Notes: generated from the letters alone by a model not told the origin. DNA of 64,000 nucleotides from Micromonospora sp. R77 (GCF_022747945.1 NZ_JALDST010000001.1:5456001-5520000), one strand, 5' to 3'. Shown: positions 35,434-46,225, counted from the stretch's first letter. Translations and numbers: made by a program.

Positions 35434-35795
35434 GGGTTGCTCCTCGTGTCGTCGGTGCCCTCGGCGCGCAGCCGTCGTTCCCGTCGTCCCCGGGCCACTT
35501 CGGTGGCGAGCGCCGCAAGTGGCGGGGTCCAGAACCGGCGGAAGTGCTCCAGCCAGGCGTCGACCTGGCGCAGCGGCCCCGGGTCCACCGCGTAGAGGCG
35601 GCGGGTGCCCTCGGGGCGTACGGTCGCGAAGCCGTTGTCCCGCAGCACCTTGAGGTGCTGCGACACGGCGGGCTGGGAGATGCCGAACTCCTGCTGGACC
35701 GCGGCGCCGACGGCGCCGGCGGTCAGCTCGCCCTCGGCCAGCAGTTCGAGGATCCGGCGGCGGACCGGATCCCCGAGGACGTCGAAGGCGTGCAC
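35430..35795 (-). CDS. ArsR-family regulator
   Basis: 121 residues from GTG 35795. A winged helix with VLGDPVRRRILELLAEGEL and the recognition helix in FGISQPAVSQHLKVLRDNGF. No metal-binding Cys pair is visible, so it is not a classical arsenic or cadmium sensor. It belongs to the ArsR type paired with SRPBCC proteins. It sits behind the P-type ATPase and 22 bases after the palindrome CTTATATAAG, a likely autoregulatory site. Confidence 0.85.
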   Translation of the reverse strand: MHAFDVLGDPVRRRILELLAEGELTAGAVGAAVQQEFGISQPAVSQHLKVLRDNGFATVRPEGTRRLYAVDPGPLRQVDAWLEHFRRFWTPPLAALATEVARGRRERRLRAEGTDDTRSNP

Positions 35796-35817
35796 GAGCT
35801 CTTTGTATCAGATGGCT

Positions 35818-35827
35818 CTTATATAAG
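35818..35827. promoter_or_regulatory. AT-rich palindrome before arsR
   Basis: CTTATATAAG is a perfect ten-base palindrome in otherwise GC-rich DNA, 22 bases upstream of the ArsR start. It also contains the TAA stop of the P-type ATPase. It is a candidate ArsR operator or -10 region. Confidence 0.45.
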
Positions 35828-38527
35828 CGAGGAGCGTCGGTGTCGACGGACCGCGCGGCGGAGTTCGTCGGCGCCCCAGACGATCGGCGGGAACGCCAGC
35901 AGCAGCGCCAGCATGCCCGGCTCCGGCGGTCGGGTGCCGAAGACGTCCTGGAGTGGCGGCACGCCGACGATCAGCGCGGCGAAGGCGATCTCAAAGGCGA
36001 TCCCCCAGAGCAGCAGCCGGTTGCTGAACACGCCGACCGACCGCAGCGACACGTGCTCGGTCCGCGCGGCGAAGGCGGTGCCGATCTGGCAGGAGACGAT
36101 CCCCAGGAAGGTCATCGTGGTCGCCTGCCGGTACGCGTCGTGCAGGCCGCTACCCGGCCCGGTGGGTGCGCCCGGCCGCCAGCCCGCCCGCAGCAGCACG
36201 GCGAAGAACCCCGCCATCACCAGCACCGCCGATATCAGCCCGAGGAAGCCCCAGGCCCGGGCCAGCATCGGCGCGTTCACGACCTTGTCACTGCGCCGCC
36301 GGGGTGGTCGGTCCATCAGCCCGGGCTCGGCGGGCTCCCGACCCAGCGCAAGGGCGGGCAGCGTCTCGGTGCCCAGGTCGATGGCGAGGATCTGCAGCAC
36401 GGTGAGCGGCAGCGGCACCGCCCCGGCGGAGAGCGCGAAGATCAGGAACGGGACGACCTCCGGAGTGGTGTGGGCGAAGATGTAGAGGATGAATTTGCGG
36501 ACGTTGTCGTAGACACGGCGGCCGGCCGCGACGGCGGCGACGATCGTGGCGAAGTTGTCGTCGGTGAGGATCATGGTGGCCGCCTCCCGGGCCACGTCGG
36601 TGCCCGTACGTCCCATGGCCACGCCGATGTCCGCCCGGCGCAGCGCCGGCGCGTCGTTGACCCCGTCGCCGGTCATCGCCACCACCTGGTGGTTGGCCCG
36701 CAGCGCCGCCGCGATGTGCAGCTTCGCCTCGGGTGACACCCGGGCGAAGACCACCTCCCGGTGCTCGGCGAGCAGGTCCCGCAGCTGATCCGGGGACATC
36801 CCGTCCAGCCGGTCACCGGTCAGCACGGTCGGTTCGCCGTGAGTGATGCCGACCTGCCGGGCGATCGCGGCGGCGGTCAGCCCGTGGTCGCCGGTGACCA
36901 TGATGATCCGGATGCCGGCGGTGTGGCAGCGGGCGACCGCCTCCGGCACCTCCGGTCGGGGCGGGTCGACCATCGCGACGAAGCCGAGGAAGGTCAGCTC
37001 CCGCTCGGCGTCCGCGCGGCCGGTCGGCGCCGTCGCCAGCCAGCGCCGGGCCACGCCGAGGACCCGCCGGCCCTGCCCGGCCTGCGCGGTCACCGCCGCG
37101 TCCAGCTCCCTGCGGTGCGCCTCGTCGAGCGGGCGGTCCGCGCCGTCCGCCCGGACGACCCGGGTACAGCGCCGCAGCACCTCCTCCGGTGCGCCCTTGG
37201 TGTGCAGCCAGAGCTGTCCACCGGCGGAGTCGACGGTGGACATCAGCCGCAGCTTCGGGTCGAAGGCGAACTGCCCCCGCCGACCCGCGTGGTCGTCGGT
37301 GACGCCGAGGTCGGCGGCGAACCGGAGCGGCGCCACCTCGGTCGGGTCCCCGCTGTCCGGGTCGGCGTTGTTGCAGGCCGCCACGGCGGTGGCGAGCGCG
37401 CCCAGGGCCGGGTCGGGCCGGGTGCCCGACCCCGGAGCCGGGTCCAGCAGGGTGTCGGCGGCCCGGACCGCCACCACCCGCATCCGGTTCTCGGTGAGCG
37501 TGCCGGTCTTGTCGGTGCAGATCACGTCCGTCGAGCCGAGGGTCTCGACCGCGCTGAGCCGCTTCACCACCGCGCCCACCCTGGCCAACCCGCGGACGCC
37601 GACGGCCAGGGCGAGAGTGATGGTGGGCAGCAGGCCCTCGGGGACGTTGGCGACCAGCAGACCGATGGCGAACGCGAACGCGTCCGGCACCGACATGCCG
37701 GCGGCGAACACCCCGATCGGGAAGAAGACCGACCCGGCGCCGACGGCCACCGCCGCGATCAGCCAGGCCACCCGGCGGACCTGTTTCTCCAGCGGGCTCT
37801 CCTCGCGGCCGACCCGCTGCGTCAGGGTCGCGATCCGGCCCAGCTCGGTCCGCATCCCGGTGGCGTGCACCAGGGCCCGCGCCGTCCCGCTGAGGCAGGT
37901 GGTGCCGCTGAGGACCAGGTCGGCGGCCTCGGTCGGCCCGCCTCCCGAAGACGGCGCGTCGGCCGAGCGGTGGACCGGCTGGGACTCACCGGTCAGCGCG
38001 GAGAGGTCCACCTCGATGCCGCCGTCGAGCAGCCGGGCATCGGCGGAGATCCGGTCGCCCTCCGCCACGGCCAGCAGATCGCCGGGGACCAGGTCCGAGG
38101 CCGGGATCTCCTGCCACCTGCCGTCCCGGCGGACCCGGGCGTGCCGGGGCAGGTAGCGGGTGAGCGCCTCCACCGCCCGCTCGGCCTGGCGCTCCTGCGC
38201 CGAGGCGAAGAGCGCGTTCACCGCGATCACCACCAGGATCGCGCCGGCCAGCACGAGGGTGCCCGCCACCCAGGCCAGCGCCGCGGCTACCCAGAGCAGC
38301 AGCGCCAAGGGGTGGACGAGCTGCCGCCCCAGCTCGCGCGACCAGCCGCGCCGTCGCTGCCGCCTCAGTTCGTTCGGCCCGTACGCGGCGAGCCGCCGCC
38401 GGGCCTCGGCGGTGTCCAGGCCGTCCGGGCCGGCGGCCAGGGCGCGGTACAGCTCGTCCAACGGCGCCCGCGGGTCCGGCCCGCCGGTAGCCGCCTGCTT
38501 CTCCGCCACGCTCCCAGGCTGCGCCAC
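35819..38527 (-). CDS. Cation-transporting P-type ATPase (P2-like)
   Basis: 902 residues from GTG 38527 (GTG 38509 is an alternative). All P-type marks are present: TGES in the actuator domain, [11 protein letters not shown] with the phosphorylated Asp, and [10 protein letters not shown] at the hinge. The helix-4 motif [19 protein letters not shown] is like the Na/K- and H/K-ATPase branch, so a P2-type monovalent or divalent cation pump is likely. Ten or so membrane helices, with the last six after the hinge, fit the P2 layout. There is no metal-binding CxxC head, so it is not a copper or zinc pump. It precedes arsR on the same strand. Confidence 0.88.
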   Translation of the reverse strand: MAQPGSVAEKQAATGGPDPRAPLDELYRALAAGPDGLDTAEARRRLAAYGPNELRRQRRRGWSRELGRQLVHPLALLLWVAAALAWVAGTLVLAGAILVVIAVNALFASAQERQAERAVEALTRYLPRHARVRRDGRWQEIPASDLVPGDLLAVAEGDRISADARLLDGGIEVDLSALTGESQPVHRSADAPSSGGGPTEAADLVLSGTTCLSGTARALVHATGMRTELGRIATLTQRVGREESPLEKQVRRVAWLIAAVAVGAGSVFFPIGVFAAGMSVPDAFAFAIGLLVANVPEGLLPTITLALAVGVRGLARVGAVVKRLSAVETLGSTDVICTDKTGTLTENRMRVVAVRAADTLLDPAPGSGTRPDPALGALATAVAACNNADPDSGDPTEVAPLRFAADLGVTDDHAGRRGQFAFDPKLRLMSTVDSAGGQLWLHTKGAPEEVLRRCTRVVRADGADRPLDEAHRRELDAAVTAQAGQGRRVLGVARRWLATAPTGRADAERELTFLGFVAMVDPPRPEVPEAVARCHTAGIRIIMVTGDHGLTAAAIARQVGITHGEPTVLTGDRLDGMSPDQLRDLLAEHREVVFARVSPEAKLHIAAALRANHQVVAMTGDGVNDAPALRRADIGVAMGRTGTDVAREAATMILTDDNFATIVAAVAAGRRVYDNVRKFILYIFAHTTPEVVPFLIFALSAGAVPLPLTVLQILAIDLGTETLPALALGREPAEPGLMDRPPRRRSDKVVNAPMLARAWGFLGLISAVLVMAGFFAVLLRAGWRPGAPTGPGSGLHDAYRQATTMTFLGIVSCQIGTAFAARTEHVSLRSVGVFSNRLLLWGIAFEIAFAALIVGVPPLQDVFGTRPPEPGMLALLLAFPPIVWGADELRRAVRRHRRSSLI

Positions 38528-38573
38528 CGGCCGGGCCGGCGGGCACGGTTCGGCGTTTCGGGGTTGCTCCGGC

Positions 38574-39245
38574 TCAGCTCAGCCGGGCGGCCACCGCGCT
38601 GCGCAGTTCGGGCAGCCGGTCGTGCAGCAGGCCGGGGCACTGCGTCGAGTTGAAGTCCTTGTGCCCGTAGATCTCGGTGGCCGGGATCGCGTACTGCTGG
38701 CAGGTGAACGCGCAGAACAGCACCAGGCTGTCCCAGAGTGCCTGCGGGGGCTGCACGTCCAGATAGATGCCCTCGTTCTCGATGCCGATGGCCTGGCTGT
38801 TCTGCCCGACGCAGTGCGCCCCCTGCACCATGCTCTGCCCGTGCAGCAGCCCGTAGAGGCTGCCGTGCCGGCCCTCGGTGAGGTGACCACCACGGCTGTT
38901 GGTGAAGTGCTGCCCGGAGTCGAGCCAGCCGTTGGTGTCCATGTGCAGGTCCTGGATGTCCCGCGAGTTCTGGTAGGCGTGCGCCAGGCTGTAGTCGGTC
39001 GAGTTCGGGAACGCCGTGTGATGAATGATGATCTTGTTCGGCCGGTTCTGCAGCAGGGTCACCGCCGACGACGGCGGCCGGGCGCCCCAGGTGGCGCAGT
39101 TGGCGATCGTCGGCTGGTCGACCCGGGTGGCGATCGCCCGCGCGCTCCGGTCGCCGGTGAACTGGCCGAGGGCGGTGACGCCGGCGGCGGCGCCGAGCAG
39201 GACGGCGCCGCGCAGCACGGCCCGGCGGGGTACGGGAACGGACAT
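38574..39245 (-). CDS. N-acetylmuramoyl-L-alanine amidase, PGRP type, secreted
   Basis: 223 residues from ATG 39245, preceded by GAGGAGG. It begins with a twin-arginine signal, [17 protein letters not shown]. The amidase_2/PGRP domain has [10 protein letters not shown], a zinc His, [10 protein letters not shown] and [12 protein letters not shown] with the C-terminal zinc ligands. It cuts the amide between muramic acid and the stem peptide outside the cell. It lies about 60 bases downstream of the GH25 lysozyme on the same strand, so the two form a cell-wall hydrolase pair. Confidence 0.85.
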   Translation of the reverse strand: MSVPVPRRAVLRGAVLLGAAAGVTALGQFTGDRSARAIATRVDQPTIANCATWGARPPSSAVTLLQNRPNKIIIHHTAFPNSTDYSLAHAYQNSRDIQDLHMDTNGWLDSGQHFTNSRGGHLTEGRHGSLYGLLHGQSMVQGAHCVGQNSQAIGIENEGIYLDVQPPQALWDSLVLFCAFTCQQYAIPATEIYGHKDFNSTQCPGLLHDRLPELRSAVAARLS

Positions 39246-39304
39246 CGGGACCTCCTCGCAGGACGGTGCCGGTGGCGGGCCGGGCGGCCCGCCACCGGGG
39301 CGGA

Positions 39305-40051
39305 TCAGCAGGTGCCGTTGCAGGCCAGCACCCTGAGCCGGTCCAGGGTGCCGTTCCAGACGTTCTGGTCGCCGGGGAAGACCCCGGAGGAGGACCACTG
39401 CCAGAAGGAGTACGTCCCCCAGCCGGCCGGCAGGGTGCCCACCGTGCTGGAGTAGCGGGCGATCCAGAGCGGGTTGTTCGCGGCGAACTGCGAGGTGTTG
39501 CCGGTGCAGGTGCTCCACCAGTCGGTGGTGGTGTAGATGGTGGCCCACCGGCCGGTACGGGCGTAGTACTGGTTCACGAACGAGGCGATCCAGCTGCGCA
39601 TCGAGGCCTGGCTCAGCCCGTAGCAGGTCGAGCCGTACGGGTTGTACTCGATGTCGAGCGCGCCGGGCAGGGTCCGGCCGTCCCGGGACCAGCCGCCGCC
39701 GTGGTCGACGAAGTAGTTGGCCTGGGTGGCGCCGCTGGTGGTGTCCGGCCGGGCGAAGTGGTAGGAGCCCCGGATCATGCCGACGTTGTAGGAGCCGTTG
39801 TACTGCTGGGCGAAGTAGGCGTTGGTGTAGTAGGTGCCCTCGGTGGCCTTGACGTACGCGAACCGGGCGCCGTTGTTCCAGGCGGCGGACCAGTTGACGT
39901 TGCCCTGGTAGCTGGAGACGTCCATGCCGGGCAGACCGGCCGGGGCGGCGCTGGCCGGGGTCGCGCCGAGGGTGGCCGAGGCGGCCACGGTGACCGTGGC
40001 GAGGAGCGCGGCCGCGACCGCGCGCAGCGCCTGACGCAGGGGACGGTTCAT
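39305..40051 (-). CDS. Secreted GH25 lysozyme (N,O-diacetylmuramidase)
   Basis: 248 residues from ATG 40051. A Sec signal, ALRAVAAALLATVTVAASA, ends near ASAAPAG. The GH25 domain has GMDVSSYQGNVNW and the catalytic D-x-E in GALDIEYNPYG. Four cysteines can form disulfides. It hydrolyses the glycan of peptidoglycan; homologues include Streptomyces cellosyl. The PGRP amidase follows. Upstream, AT-rich DNA carries GAAG-type inverted repeats (40123-40154). Confidence 0.9.
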   Translation of the reverse strand: MNRPLRQALRAVAAALLATVTVAASATLGATPASAAPAGLPGMDVSSYQGNVNWSAAWNNGARFAYVKATEGTYYTNAYFAQQYNGSYNVGMIRGSYHFARPDTTSGATQANYFVDHGGGWSRDGRTLPGALDIEYNPYGSTCYGLSQASMRSWIASFVNQYYARTGRWATIYTTTDWWSTCTGNTSQFAANNPLWIARYSSTVGTLPAGWGTYSFWQWSSSGVFPGDQNVWNGTLDRLRVLACNGTC

Positions 40052-40122
40052 CTTTCCTCCCTGGGGGGTGCCGCGGGGGCGGCGGGAGCGGCGAAAGGAA
40101 CTGTCAACATTAGGTCACAGGA

Positions 40123-40154
40123 TGAAGATTAACTTCAATAGATGTATCGAAGTT
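40123..40154. promoter_or_regulatory. Overlapping inverted repeats upstream of the GH25 gene
   Basis: TGAAG-ATTAA-CTTCA (40123-40137), then AACTTC (40131-40136) with GAAGTT (40149-40154) around 12 bases. The stretch is unusually AT-rich here. TTGACA on the minus strand (40107-40102) may be a -35. GAAG arms also occur upstream of the M23 peptidase at 58372-58409. Confidence 0.5.
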
Positions 40155-40267
40155 TTTCTCTGCCATTGTCGGTCCCGAGACGAGTCCGCGCGGCGTGTCG
40201 ATCCGGGCCGGGCCCGTTCGTGTGGAGGGTGGGAGAGTCGGCAGCCGGCCGACCGGAGGAGGACCGC

Positions 40268-40615
40268 ATGAAGCAGTACCTGATCAGCATGTACCAGCCG
40301 ACCGGAGGGCAGCCCGACCCGGAGTTCCTGGCCGAGGTGATGCGCAAGGTCGGCGTCATCCACGACGACCTGGTGGCGGCCGGCTCGTGGGTCTTCGGCA
40401 ACGGCCTGCACGCGCCGGAGACGGCCACCGTGCTGCGCCCCCGGGGGGATGAGGTGCTCATCACCGACGGGCCCTTCGCCGAGGGCAAGGAGTACCTGGG
40501 CGGCGTCACCGTCATCACCGCCCCCGACCTCGACGCCGCCCTGGAGTGGGGCCGCCGGTACGCCCTGGCCACCACCCTGCCGATCGAGGTACGCCCGTTC
40601 CGCGGCGACGTCTGA
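40268..40615 (+). CDS. YCII-related DGPF-motif protein, partner of an ECF42 sigma factor
   Basis: 115 residues from ATG 40268, with GGAGGAGG upstream. It contains the eponymous [15 protein letters not shown] motif of the DGPF branch of YCII proteins, a ferredoxin-like fold. These small proteins are regularly encoded directly before ECF42 sigma factors, as here, with the sigma gene starting five bases after this stop. In known actinomycete systems they are part of the same regulatory unit or regulon. No enzyme role is established. Confidence 0.88.
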   Translation: MKQYLISMYQPTGGQPDPEFLAEVMRKVGVIHDDLVAAGSWVFGNGLHAPETATVLRPRGDEVLITDGPFAEGKEYLGGVTVITAPDLDAALEWGRRYALATTLPIEVRPFRGDV

Positions 40616-40619
40616 GCCC

Positions 40620-41852
40620 GTGCCGCCCGAACCCACCGACGTCGACCGGGTGTTCCGCGCCGAGTACGGCCGCGCGGTCGCCGTCCTGGTCCGCCTCCTC
40701 GGCGACATCGACCTCGCCGAGGAGGCGGTCCAGGACGCCTTCGTCACCGCCGTCGACCGCTGGCCGGCCCGTGGCCTGCCACCGAGCCCCGCCGGCTGGA
40801 TCATCACCACCGCCCGCAACCGGGCCGTCGACCGGCTGCGCCGCGAGGCCACCCGCGCGGACCGGCACGTCCAGGCCGCCCTGCTGCACGCCCCCGACGT
40901 ACCGGCCGAGGAGGGACCCGTGCGCGACGACCGGCTCCGCCTGATCTTCACCTGCTGCCATCCGGCGCTCGGCACCGGTGCCCGGGTCGCGCTGACCCTG
41001 CGCCTGCTCGGCGGGCTGAGCACCGCCGAGATCGCCCGTGCCTTCCTGGTGCCGGAGTCGACGATGGCCCAGCGGCTGGTCCGGGCCAAGGCCAAGATCC
41101 GGGACGCCGGGATCCCGTACCGGGTCCCCCGCGACGCGGACCTGCCCGACCGGCTCCGGGCGGTGCTGGCCGTGCTCTACCTGATCTTCACCGAGGGGCA
41201 CACCGCCAGCGCGGGGGACCGCCTCGTCCGCACCGAGCTCTGCACCGAGGCGATCCGGCTCGGCCGGCTGCTCGTCGAGCTGATGCCGGACGAGCCGGAG
41301 GCGCTCGGGCTGCTCGCGCTGATGCTGCTCACCGAGGCGCGCCGGCCGGCGCGTACCGGGCCGGACGGAGGGCTGGTGCCGCTGGGGGAGCAGGACCGGG
41401 ACCGCTGGGACCGGGAGCTGGTCGCCGAGGGGCAGGCGCTGGTCCGGCGCTGCCTGCGGCGGGACCGGCCCGGCCCGTACCAGATCCAGGCGGCGATCAA
41501 CGCCGTGCACGCCGACGCGCGGACCGCCGCCGACACCGACTGGGTCCAGATCCTCGCCCTGTACGACCAGCTCATGGCATACGCCCCGAGCCCGGTCGTC
41601 GCCCTGCACCGGGCCGTCGCGGTGGCCGAGGTGACCGGGCCGGCCGCCGCGCTCGGCCAGGTCGACCGGCTGGACCTGGCCGGCTACCACGTGTTCCACG
41701 TCGTCCGCGCCGACCTGCTGCGCCGGCTCGGCCGCGCGGGCGAGGCGGTCGAGGCGTACGACGCGGCGATCGCCCGTACCGGCAACGCCGCCGAACGGGA
41801 CTTCCTCCGGCGGGCCCGGGACGGGGCCCGGACCGGCGGCGGCCCGGCCTAG
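40620..41852 (+). CDS. ECF42-type sigma factor with C-terminal extension
   Basis: 410 residues from GTG 40620, coupled to the DGPF protein stop. Sigma region 2 is at about 10-80 ([19 protein letters not shown]) and region 4 at about 115-170 ([21 protein letters not shown]). The C-terminal 240 residues form the DUF6596/TPR-like extension ([31 protein letters not shown]) that marks the ECF42 group. No anti-sigma gene is present; in this group the extension itself is thought to control activity. The target promoter is usually its own operon. Confidence 0.88.
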   Translation: MPPEPTDVDRVFRAEYGRAVAVLVRLLGDIDLAEEAVQDAFVTAVDRWPARGLPPSPAGWIITTARNRAVDRLRREATRADRHVQAALLHAPDVPAEEGPVRDDRLRLIFTCCHPALGTGARVALTLRLLGGLSTAEIARAFLVPESTMAQRLVRAKAKIRDAGIPYRVPRDADLPDRLRAVLAVLYLIFTEGHTASAGDRLVRTELCTEAIRLGRLLVELMPDEPEALGLLALMLLTEARRPARTGPDGGLVPLGEQDRDRWDRELVAEGQALVRRCLRRDRPGPYQIQAAINAVHADARTAADTDWVQILALYDQLMAYAPSPVVALHRAVAVAEVTGPAAALGQVDRLDLAGYHVFHVVRADLLRRLGRAGEAVEAYDAAIARTGNAAERDFLRRARDGARTGGGPA

Positions 41853-41858
41853 CCGCCG

Positions 41859-42482
41859 TCAGGGACGCAGGCCGCCGACGAAGAGCGCGACGAGCTGCTC
41901 ACCGACCTCCGCGAAGGTGAGCGGGCCGTCCGGCCGGAACCAGGTGTGCGTGTTGCCCAACGCGCTGAGGAACATGTGGGTGATCACCGTGGCGGAGACG
42001 TCGGTGCGGACGACCCCGGCGTCCTGACCCTCGCGGACCAGGTCCCGGAAGAGGTCGTGATAGGCGCGACGCTCCCGGCGGGTGGCCTCGGCCTGCTCGT
42101 CGTCGAGCAGGTGGGCCGACCGGGCCCAGACCGTGAGTTCGTCGACGTGTTCGGCGGTGTGCGCGACCACGTCCAGCGCGGCGGCGCGCAGCCGCTCGTC
42201 GACCGGTCCGGTGCCCTCGGCGATGTCCCGCAGCCGAGACGTCTGTTCGGCGAGCAGCTCCCGGTAGATGCTGGTGAGCAGCTCGGACTTCGACCCGAAC
42301 CAGTGGTAGAGGGCGCCCTTGGTGACGTCTGCCGCCGCCACGATCTCCTGCACGCTGGTCGCCTCGTAGCCGCGCCGGGCGAACAGTTCGGTGGCGGCGG
42401 CGATGATGTGGCGCCGGGCCGAGCCGCGGGGGACCCGCCGCCGGCCGGGCGCGACATCCGGTTCGGTCGCCGCCACGGTCAC
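41859..42482 (-). CDS. TetR-family regulator
   Basis: 207 residues from GTG 42482, overlapping the acyl-CoA dehydrogenase stop (GTGA). HTH region [22 protein letters not shown], seen as [17 protein letters not shown], then [16 protein letters not shown]. The ligand domain is helical with no clear motif. The palindrome at 43750-43769, between the acyl-CoA dehydrogenase and SDR genes, is its likely operator. It probably responds to an acyl-CoA, as in other actinobacterial fatty-acid TetR proteins. Confidence 0.85.
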   Translation of the reverse strand: MTVAATEPDVAPGRRRVPRGSARRHIIAAATELFARRGYEATSVQEIVAAADVTKGALYHWFGSKSELLTSIYRELLAEQTSRLRDIAEGTGPVDERLRAAALDVVAHTAEHVDELTVWARSAHLLDDEQAEATRRERRAYHDLFRDLVREGQDAGVVRTDVSATVITHMFLSALGNTHTWFRPDGPLTFAEVGEQLVALFVGGLRP

Positions 42483-43693
42483 CGCGACTCCAGCTGCCGC
42501 CGGATCTCCCGCCGGGCCACGTCGCGGACGTGCACCTCGTCGGGTCCGTCGGCGATGCGCAGGGTACGGGCGCCGGCGTACATCGCGGCGAGCGGGAGGT
42601 CGTCGGAGACCCCGGCCCCGCCGTGCACCTGGATCGCCCGGTCGAGCACGTCGAGGGCGACCCGGGGCGCCACCACCTTGATCGCGGCGATCTCGGTGCG
42701 GGCCGCCTTCGCGCCGTACCGGTCGATCATCCAGGCCGCCTTGAGGGTGAGCAGCCGGGCCTGCTCGATCGCCATCCGCGACTCGGCGATCTGCTGCTGC
42801 ACCACGCCCTGCTCCGCCAGGGGCCGGCCGAACGCGACCCGGCTGGCGGCGCGCTGCACCATCAGGGCGAGCGCCCGCTCGGCCAGGCCGATGGCGCGCA
42901 TGCAGTGGTGGATGCGGCCGGGACCGAGCCGGGCCTGGGCGAGGGCGAAACCGCCGCCCTCCTCGCCGAGCAGGTTGCCCGCCGGCACCCGCACGTCGGT
43001 GAAGACGACCTCGCCGTGGCCGTGCTGGTCGTGGTAGCCGAAGACCGGCAGCGAGCGGACCACCTCGACGCCGGGGGTGTCCACCGGCACCAGGATCATC
43101 GACTGCTGCCGGTAGGTCTCCGCCGACGGGTCGGTCTTGCCCATCACGATCATGATCCGGCAGCGCGGGTCGGCGATGCCGGTGGTCCACCACTTGCGGC
43201 CGTTGATCACGTACGAGTCGCCGTCGCGCGCGATCCGGGTGGAGATGTTGGTGGCGTCGCTGGAGGCCACGTCCGGCTCGGTCATCGCGAACGCCGAGCG
43301 GATCTCGCCGTCGAGCAGTGGCCGCAGCCAGCGTTCCCGCTGCTCGGGCGTGCCGAACATGTGCAGGATCTCCATGTTGCCGGTGTCCGGGGCGGCGCAG
43401 TTGATCGCCTCCGGGGCGAGTTCGATGGAGCGGCCGGTCAGTTCGGCGAGCGGGGCGTACTCGACGTTGGTGAGGCCGGAGACGTCGGGCAGGAAGAGGT
43501 TCCACAGCCCTCGGCGACGGGCCTCGGCCTTGAGTTCCTCGACCACGGCGGGGAGGTGGTGCGGCGTGCCGGCCGCCGCGAGTTCGGCGCGCTGAGCGGC
43601 ATAGACCGGCTCGGCCGGGTAGACGTGCTCGTCCATGAACTCCTGGAGTCGCTTCAGGTGTTCCGCGGCCCGGGCGGTCGGTTCGAAGTCCAT
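42479..43693 (-). CDS. Acyl-CoA dehydrogenase
   Basis: 404 residues from ATG 43693. Middle domain [18 protein letters not shown] and [15 protein letters not shown], and the C-terminal [21 protein letters not shown] and [21 protein letters not shown] of the family, are present. It oxidises acyl-CoAs with FAD. It is first in a minus-strand pair with the TetR regulator and divergent from the SDR/ligase operon across the TetR-type operator. Subgroup resembles FadE-like enzymes of actinomycete lipid and branched-chain use. Confidence 0.9.
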   Translation of the reverse strand: MDFEPTARAAEHLKRLQEFMDEHVYPAEPVYAAQRAELAAAGTPHHLPAVVEELKAEARRRGLWNLFLPDVSGLTNVEYAPLAELTGRSIELAPEAINCAAPDTGNMEILHMFGTPEQRERWLRPLLDGEIRSAFAMTEPDVASSDATNISTRIARDGDSYVINGRKWWTTGIADPRCRIMIVMGKTDPSAETYRQQSMILVPVDTPGVEVVRSLPVFGYHDQHGHGEVVFTDVRVPAGNLLGEEGGGFALAQARLGPGRIHHCMRAIGLAERALALMVQRAASRVAFGRPLAEQGVVQQQIAESRMAIEQARLLTLKAAWMIDRYGAKAARTEIAAIKVVAPRVALDVLDRAIQVHGGAGVSDDLPLAAMYAGARTLRIADGPDEVHVRDVARREIRRQLESR

Positions 43694-43749
43694 GGCTGCC
43701 TCCCATTGACGGGCAAGTCGGCGGCTCGCTACCGTCGCCGGACGCCGAA

Positions 43750-43769
43750 CATACCGGCTGGTCGGTATG
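43750..43769. promoter_or_regulatory. Probable TetR operator between divergent fatty-acid genes
   Basis: CATACCGGCTGGTCGGTATG has perfect seven-base arms around six bases. It lies in the divergent region between the acyl-CoA dehydrogenase and the SDR, so one site can control both directions. Confidence 0.7.
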
Positions 43770-43851
43770 GCGTCCAGAGCGCCGGCGGCATGACAGCCGG
43801 AGCGCCGGCCGGTGCGGCGTCCGGAGCACAGTGAGCGTGAGGAGCACCAGG

Positions 43852-44613
43852 GTGAGCGTGATGGACCGGTTCCGCCTCGACGGGAAGGTCGCCGTGGTGA
43901 CCGGCGCCTCGTCCGGCCTGGGTGTCTCCTTCGCCCGCGCGCTCGCCGAGGCCGGCGCGGACGTGGTGCTCGGCGCCCGCCGCGTCGAGCGGCTGCCGGA
44001 GACCGGCGCGCTCGTCGAGGCCGCCGGCCGGCGGTACGCGGCGCGCGCGACCGACGTCAGTCGCCCCGAGGACTGCGAGGCGCTGATCGCCACCGCGGTC
44101 GAGACCTTCGGCCGGGTCGACGTGCTGGTCAACAACGCCGGCGTGGGCACCGCCGTACCCGCCACCCGGGAGACCCCCGAGCAGTTCCGCTCGGTCGTCG
44201 ACGTCAACCTGATGGGCAGCTACTGGATGGCGCAGGCCTTCGCCCGGGCCGCGACGAACGGTGGCGCCATCGTCAACATCTCCAGCGTGATCGGCCTGCG
44301 CCCCGGCGGCATCCCGCAGGCCGCGTACGCGTCCAGCAAGGCCGGCGTGATCGGCCTGACCCGCGACCTGGCCGCCCAGTGGACCGGCCGCAAGGGCATC
44401 CGGGTCAACTGCATCGCCCCCGGCTTCTTCGCCTCGGAGATGAGCGACCAGTTGGAGCCGGCCACCTTCGAGATGGTCAAGGCGCTGGCCCCGGCCGGCC
44501 GCCTCGGCGAGCACGAGGAGTTGGCCGCCACGCTGATCTGGCTGGCGAGTGACGCCTCGTCGTACGTGACCGGGGTGACCGTGCCGGTCGACGGCGGCCT
44601 CGTCATGCCCTGA
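43852..44613 (+). CDS. SDR-family oxidoreductase (FabG-like)
   Basis: 253 residues from GTG 43852 (AGGAG seven bases upstream; ATG 43861 possible). Cofactor motif [18 protein letters not shown] at LVNNAGVG, the catalytic Ser in NISSVIG and YASSK with Tyr and Lys, and the ending [13 protein letters not shown]. It reduces or oxidises a hydroxyacyl or similar compound with NAD(P). It shares an operon with the acyl-CoA ligase 64 bases on. Confidence 0.9.
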   Translation: MSVMDRFRLDGKVAVVTGASSGLGVSFARALAEAGADVVLGARRVERLPETGALVEAAGRRYAARATDVSRPEDCEALIATAVETFGRVDVLVNNAGVGTAVPATRETPEQFRSVVDVNLMGSYWMAQAFARAATNGGAIVNISSVIGLRPGGIPQAAYASSKAGVIGLTRDLAAQWTGRKGIRVNCIAPGFFASEMSDQLEPATFEMVKALAPAGRLGEHEELAATLIWLASDASSYVTGVTVPVDGGLVMP

Positions 44614-44677
44614 CCACCGACCCGGCCCGTGACCCGGCCGACCGGCTGCCCGTGACCCGTCCACAGGAGGAGCACCG

Positions 44678-46210
44678 ATGAGCTTCAACCTCGCGACCAT
44701 CCTCCGGGAGCCTCGCCGGGCACACCCGGACAAGCCGCTGGCCCACCTGGGCGACCTGACGTTCAGCTACGCCCAGGTCGACGAGATGTCCGGGCGGGTG
44801 GCGGCCGCCCTGCTCGCGTCGGGTCTGCGGCGCGGCGACAAGGTGGCGGTGCAACTGCCCAACGTGCCGCAGTTCCTGTTCAGCTACTTCGCCATCCTCA
44901 AGGCGGGCCTGGTCATGGTCCCGCTCAACCCGCTGCTGCGGGCCGGCGAGGTGGCCTACCACCTGTCGGACTCCGACACGAAGGTCTTCGTCACCTTCGA
45001 ACTCTTCGCCGACGAGGCGGTCCAGGGCGCCGCCCAGGTCGACGGCGTCACCACGTACGTGGTCAACCTGCCGGGCAGCGACCGGCGGCCGGCGGGCACC
45101 CGGGGTTTCGACGAGCTGTACGCGGCGGCGGACACCGGCGACATCGCGCCCACCGACGCCGACGACACCGCCGTGCTGCTCTACACCAGCGGCACCACCG
45201 GCAGGCCCAAGGGCGCGGAGCTGACGCACTTCCAGCTCTACATGAACTGCACCGTCGGCGGTGACCTGTTCGGCTTCCGCGCCGACGACATCGGGCTGGC
45301 GGTGCTGCCGCTGTTCCACGTCTTCGGGCTCTCCAGCGTGCTCAACGTCGCGGTCCGCTACGGCGGCAGCGTCGTGCTGGTGCCGCGCTTCGAGGTGGGG
45401 CCGGTGCTCGACGCCATCGAGCGGCACCGCTGCACGATCTTCTCCGGCGTGCCGACCATGTACTTCGCGCTGAACCAGGCCGACCTCGCCGGTCGGGACC
45501 TGTCCTGCCTGCGGGTCGGTGTCTCCGGCGGCGCGGCGATCCCCGGCGAGGTGATCCGCGCCTTCGAGGAGAGGTTCCCCGGGGTGGTGATCCTGGAGGG
45601 GTACGGCCTCTCCGAGACGGCCAGCACGACCACCTTCAACATCAGTGCCGAGCAGCGCAAGGTGCTCTCGATCGGCAAACCGATCTGGGGCGTGGAGACC
45701 CGGATCGTGGACGACGCCGACCGGCCGCTGCCGCCCGGGCCCGAGCACGTCGGCGAGATCGTGGTGCGCGGCCACAACGTGATGAAGGGCTACTACAAGA
45801 ACCCAGAGGCGACGGCGGAGGCGTTCCGTGGCGGCTGGTTCCACACCGGGGACCTGGCGTACGCCGACGAGGACGGCTATCTGTTCATCGTGGACCGCAA
45901 GAAGGACATGATCATCCGGGGCGGCTTCAACGTCTATCCCCGCGAGGTCGAGGAGGTTCTCTACGCCCACCCGGCGGTGGTCGAGGCGGCGGTCATCGGT
46001 CGCCCCGACGACAAGCTGGGGGAGGAGGTCGTGGCGGTGCTGAGCGTCCGGCCGGGCGCCGAGGTGACCCCCGAGGAGCTGGTCGCGTACTGCCGGGAGC
46101 GGCTGGCGGCGTACAAGTACCCGCGCCAGGTCCGCATCGTCGAGGAACTCCCCAAGGGCCCCACCGGCAAACTCCTCAAGCGCGAACTCAAGCGCGACCT
46201 GCCTTCCTGA
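44678..46210 (+). CDS. Long-chain fatty acid-CoA ligase
   Basis: 510 residues from ATG 44678 with GGAGGAG upstream. It is an AMP-forming adenylation enzyme: the P-loop motif LLYTSGTTGRPKGAELTH, the A5 region EGYGLSETAST, the A8 hinge GWFHTGDLAYADEDGY and the C-terminal Lys in PKGPTGKLLKREL. It activates a fatty or other carboxylic acid to its CoA thioester. With the SDR and acyl-CoA dehydrogenase it makes a TetR-controlled module for fatty-acid use. Confidence 0.92.
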   Translation: MSFNLATILREPRRAHPDKPLAHLGDLTFSYAQVDEMSGRVAAALLASGLRRGDKVAVQLPNVPQFLFSYFAILKAGLVMVPLNPLLRAGEVAYHLSDSDTKVFVTFELFADEAVQGAAQVDGVTTYVVNLPGSDRRPAGTRGFDELYAAADTGDIAPTDADDTAVLLYTSGTTGRPKGAELTHFQLYMNCTVGGDLFGFRADDIGLAVLPLFHVFGLSSVLNVAVRYGGSVVLVPRFEVGPVLDAIERHRCTIFSGVPTMYFALNQADLAGRDLSCLRVGVSGGAAIPGEVIRAFEERFPGVVILEGYGLSETASTTTFNISAEQRKVLSIGKPIWGVETRIVDDADRPLPPGPEHVGEIVVRGHNVMKGYYKNPEATAEAFRGGWFHTGDLAYADEDGYLFIVDRKKDMIIRGGFNVYPREVEEVLYAHPAVVEAAVIGRPDDKLGEEVVAVLSVRPGAEVTPEELVAYCRERLAAYKYPRQVRIVEELPKGPTGKLLKRELKRDLPS

Positions 46211-46225
46211 GGCTCCAGGGCTTCT

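Noticed and set aside
40081..40154. Cyclic-di-AMP (ydaO-type) riboswitch upstream of the GH25 lysozyme
   Set aside because: The leader is too short and lacks the conserved ydaO helices that I would expect; only simple DNA inverted repeats are seen.
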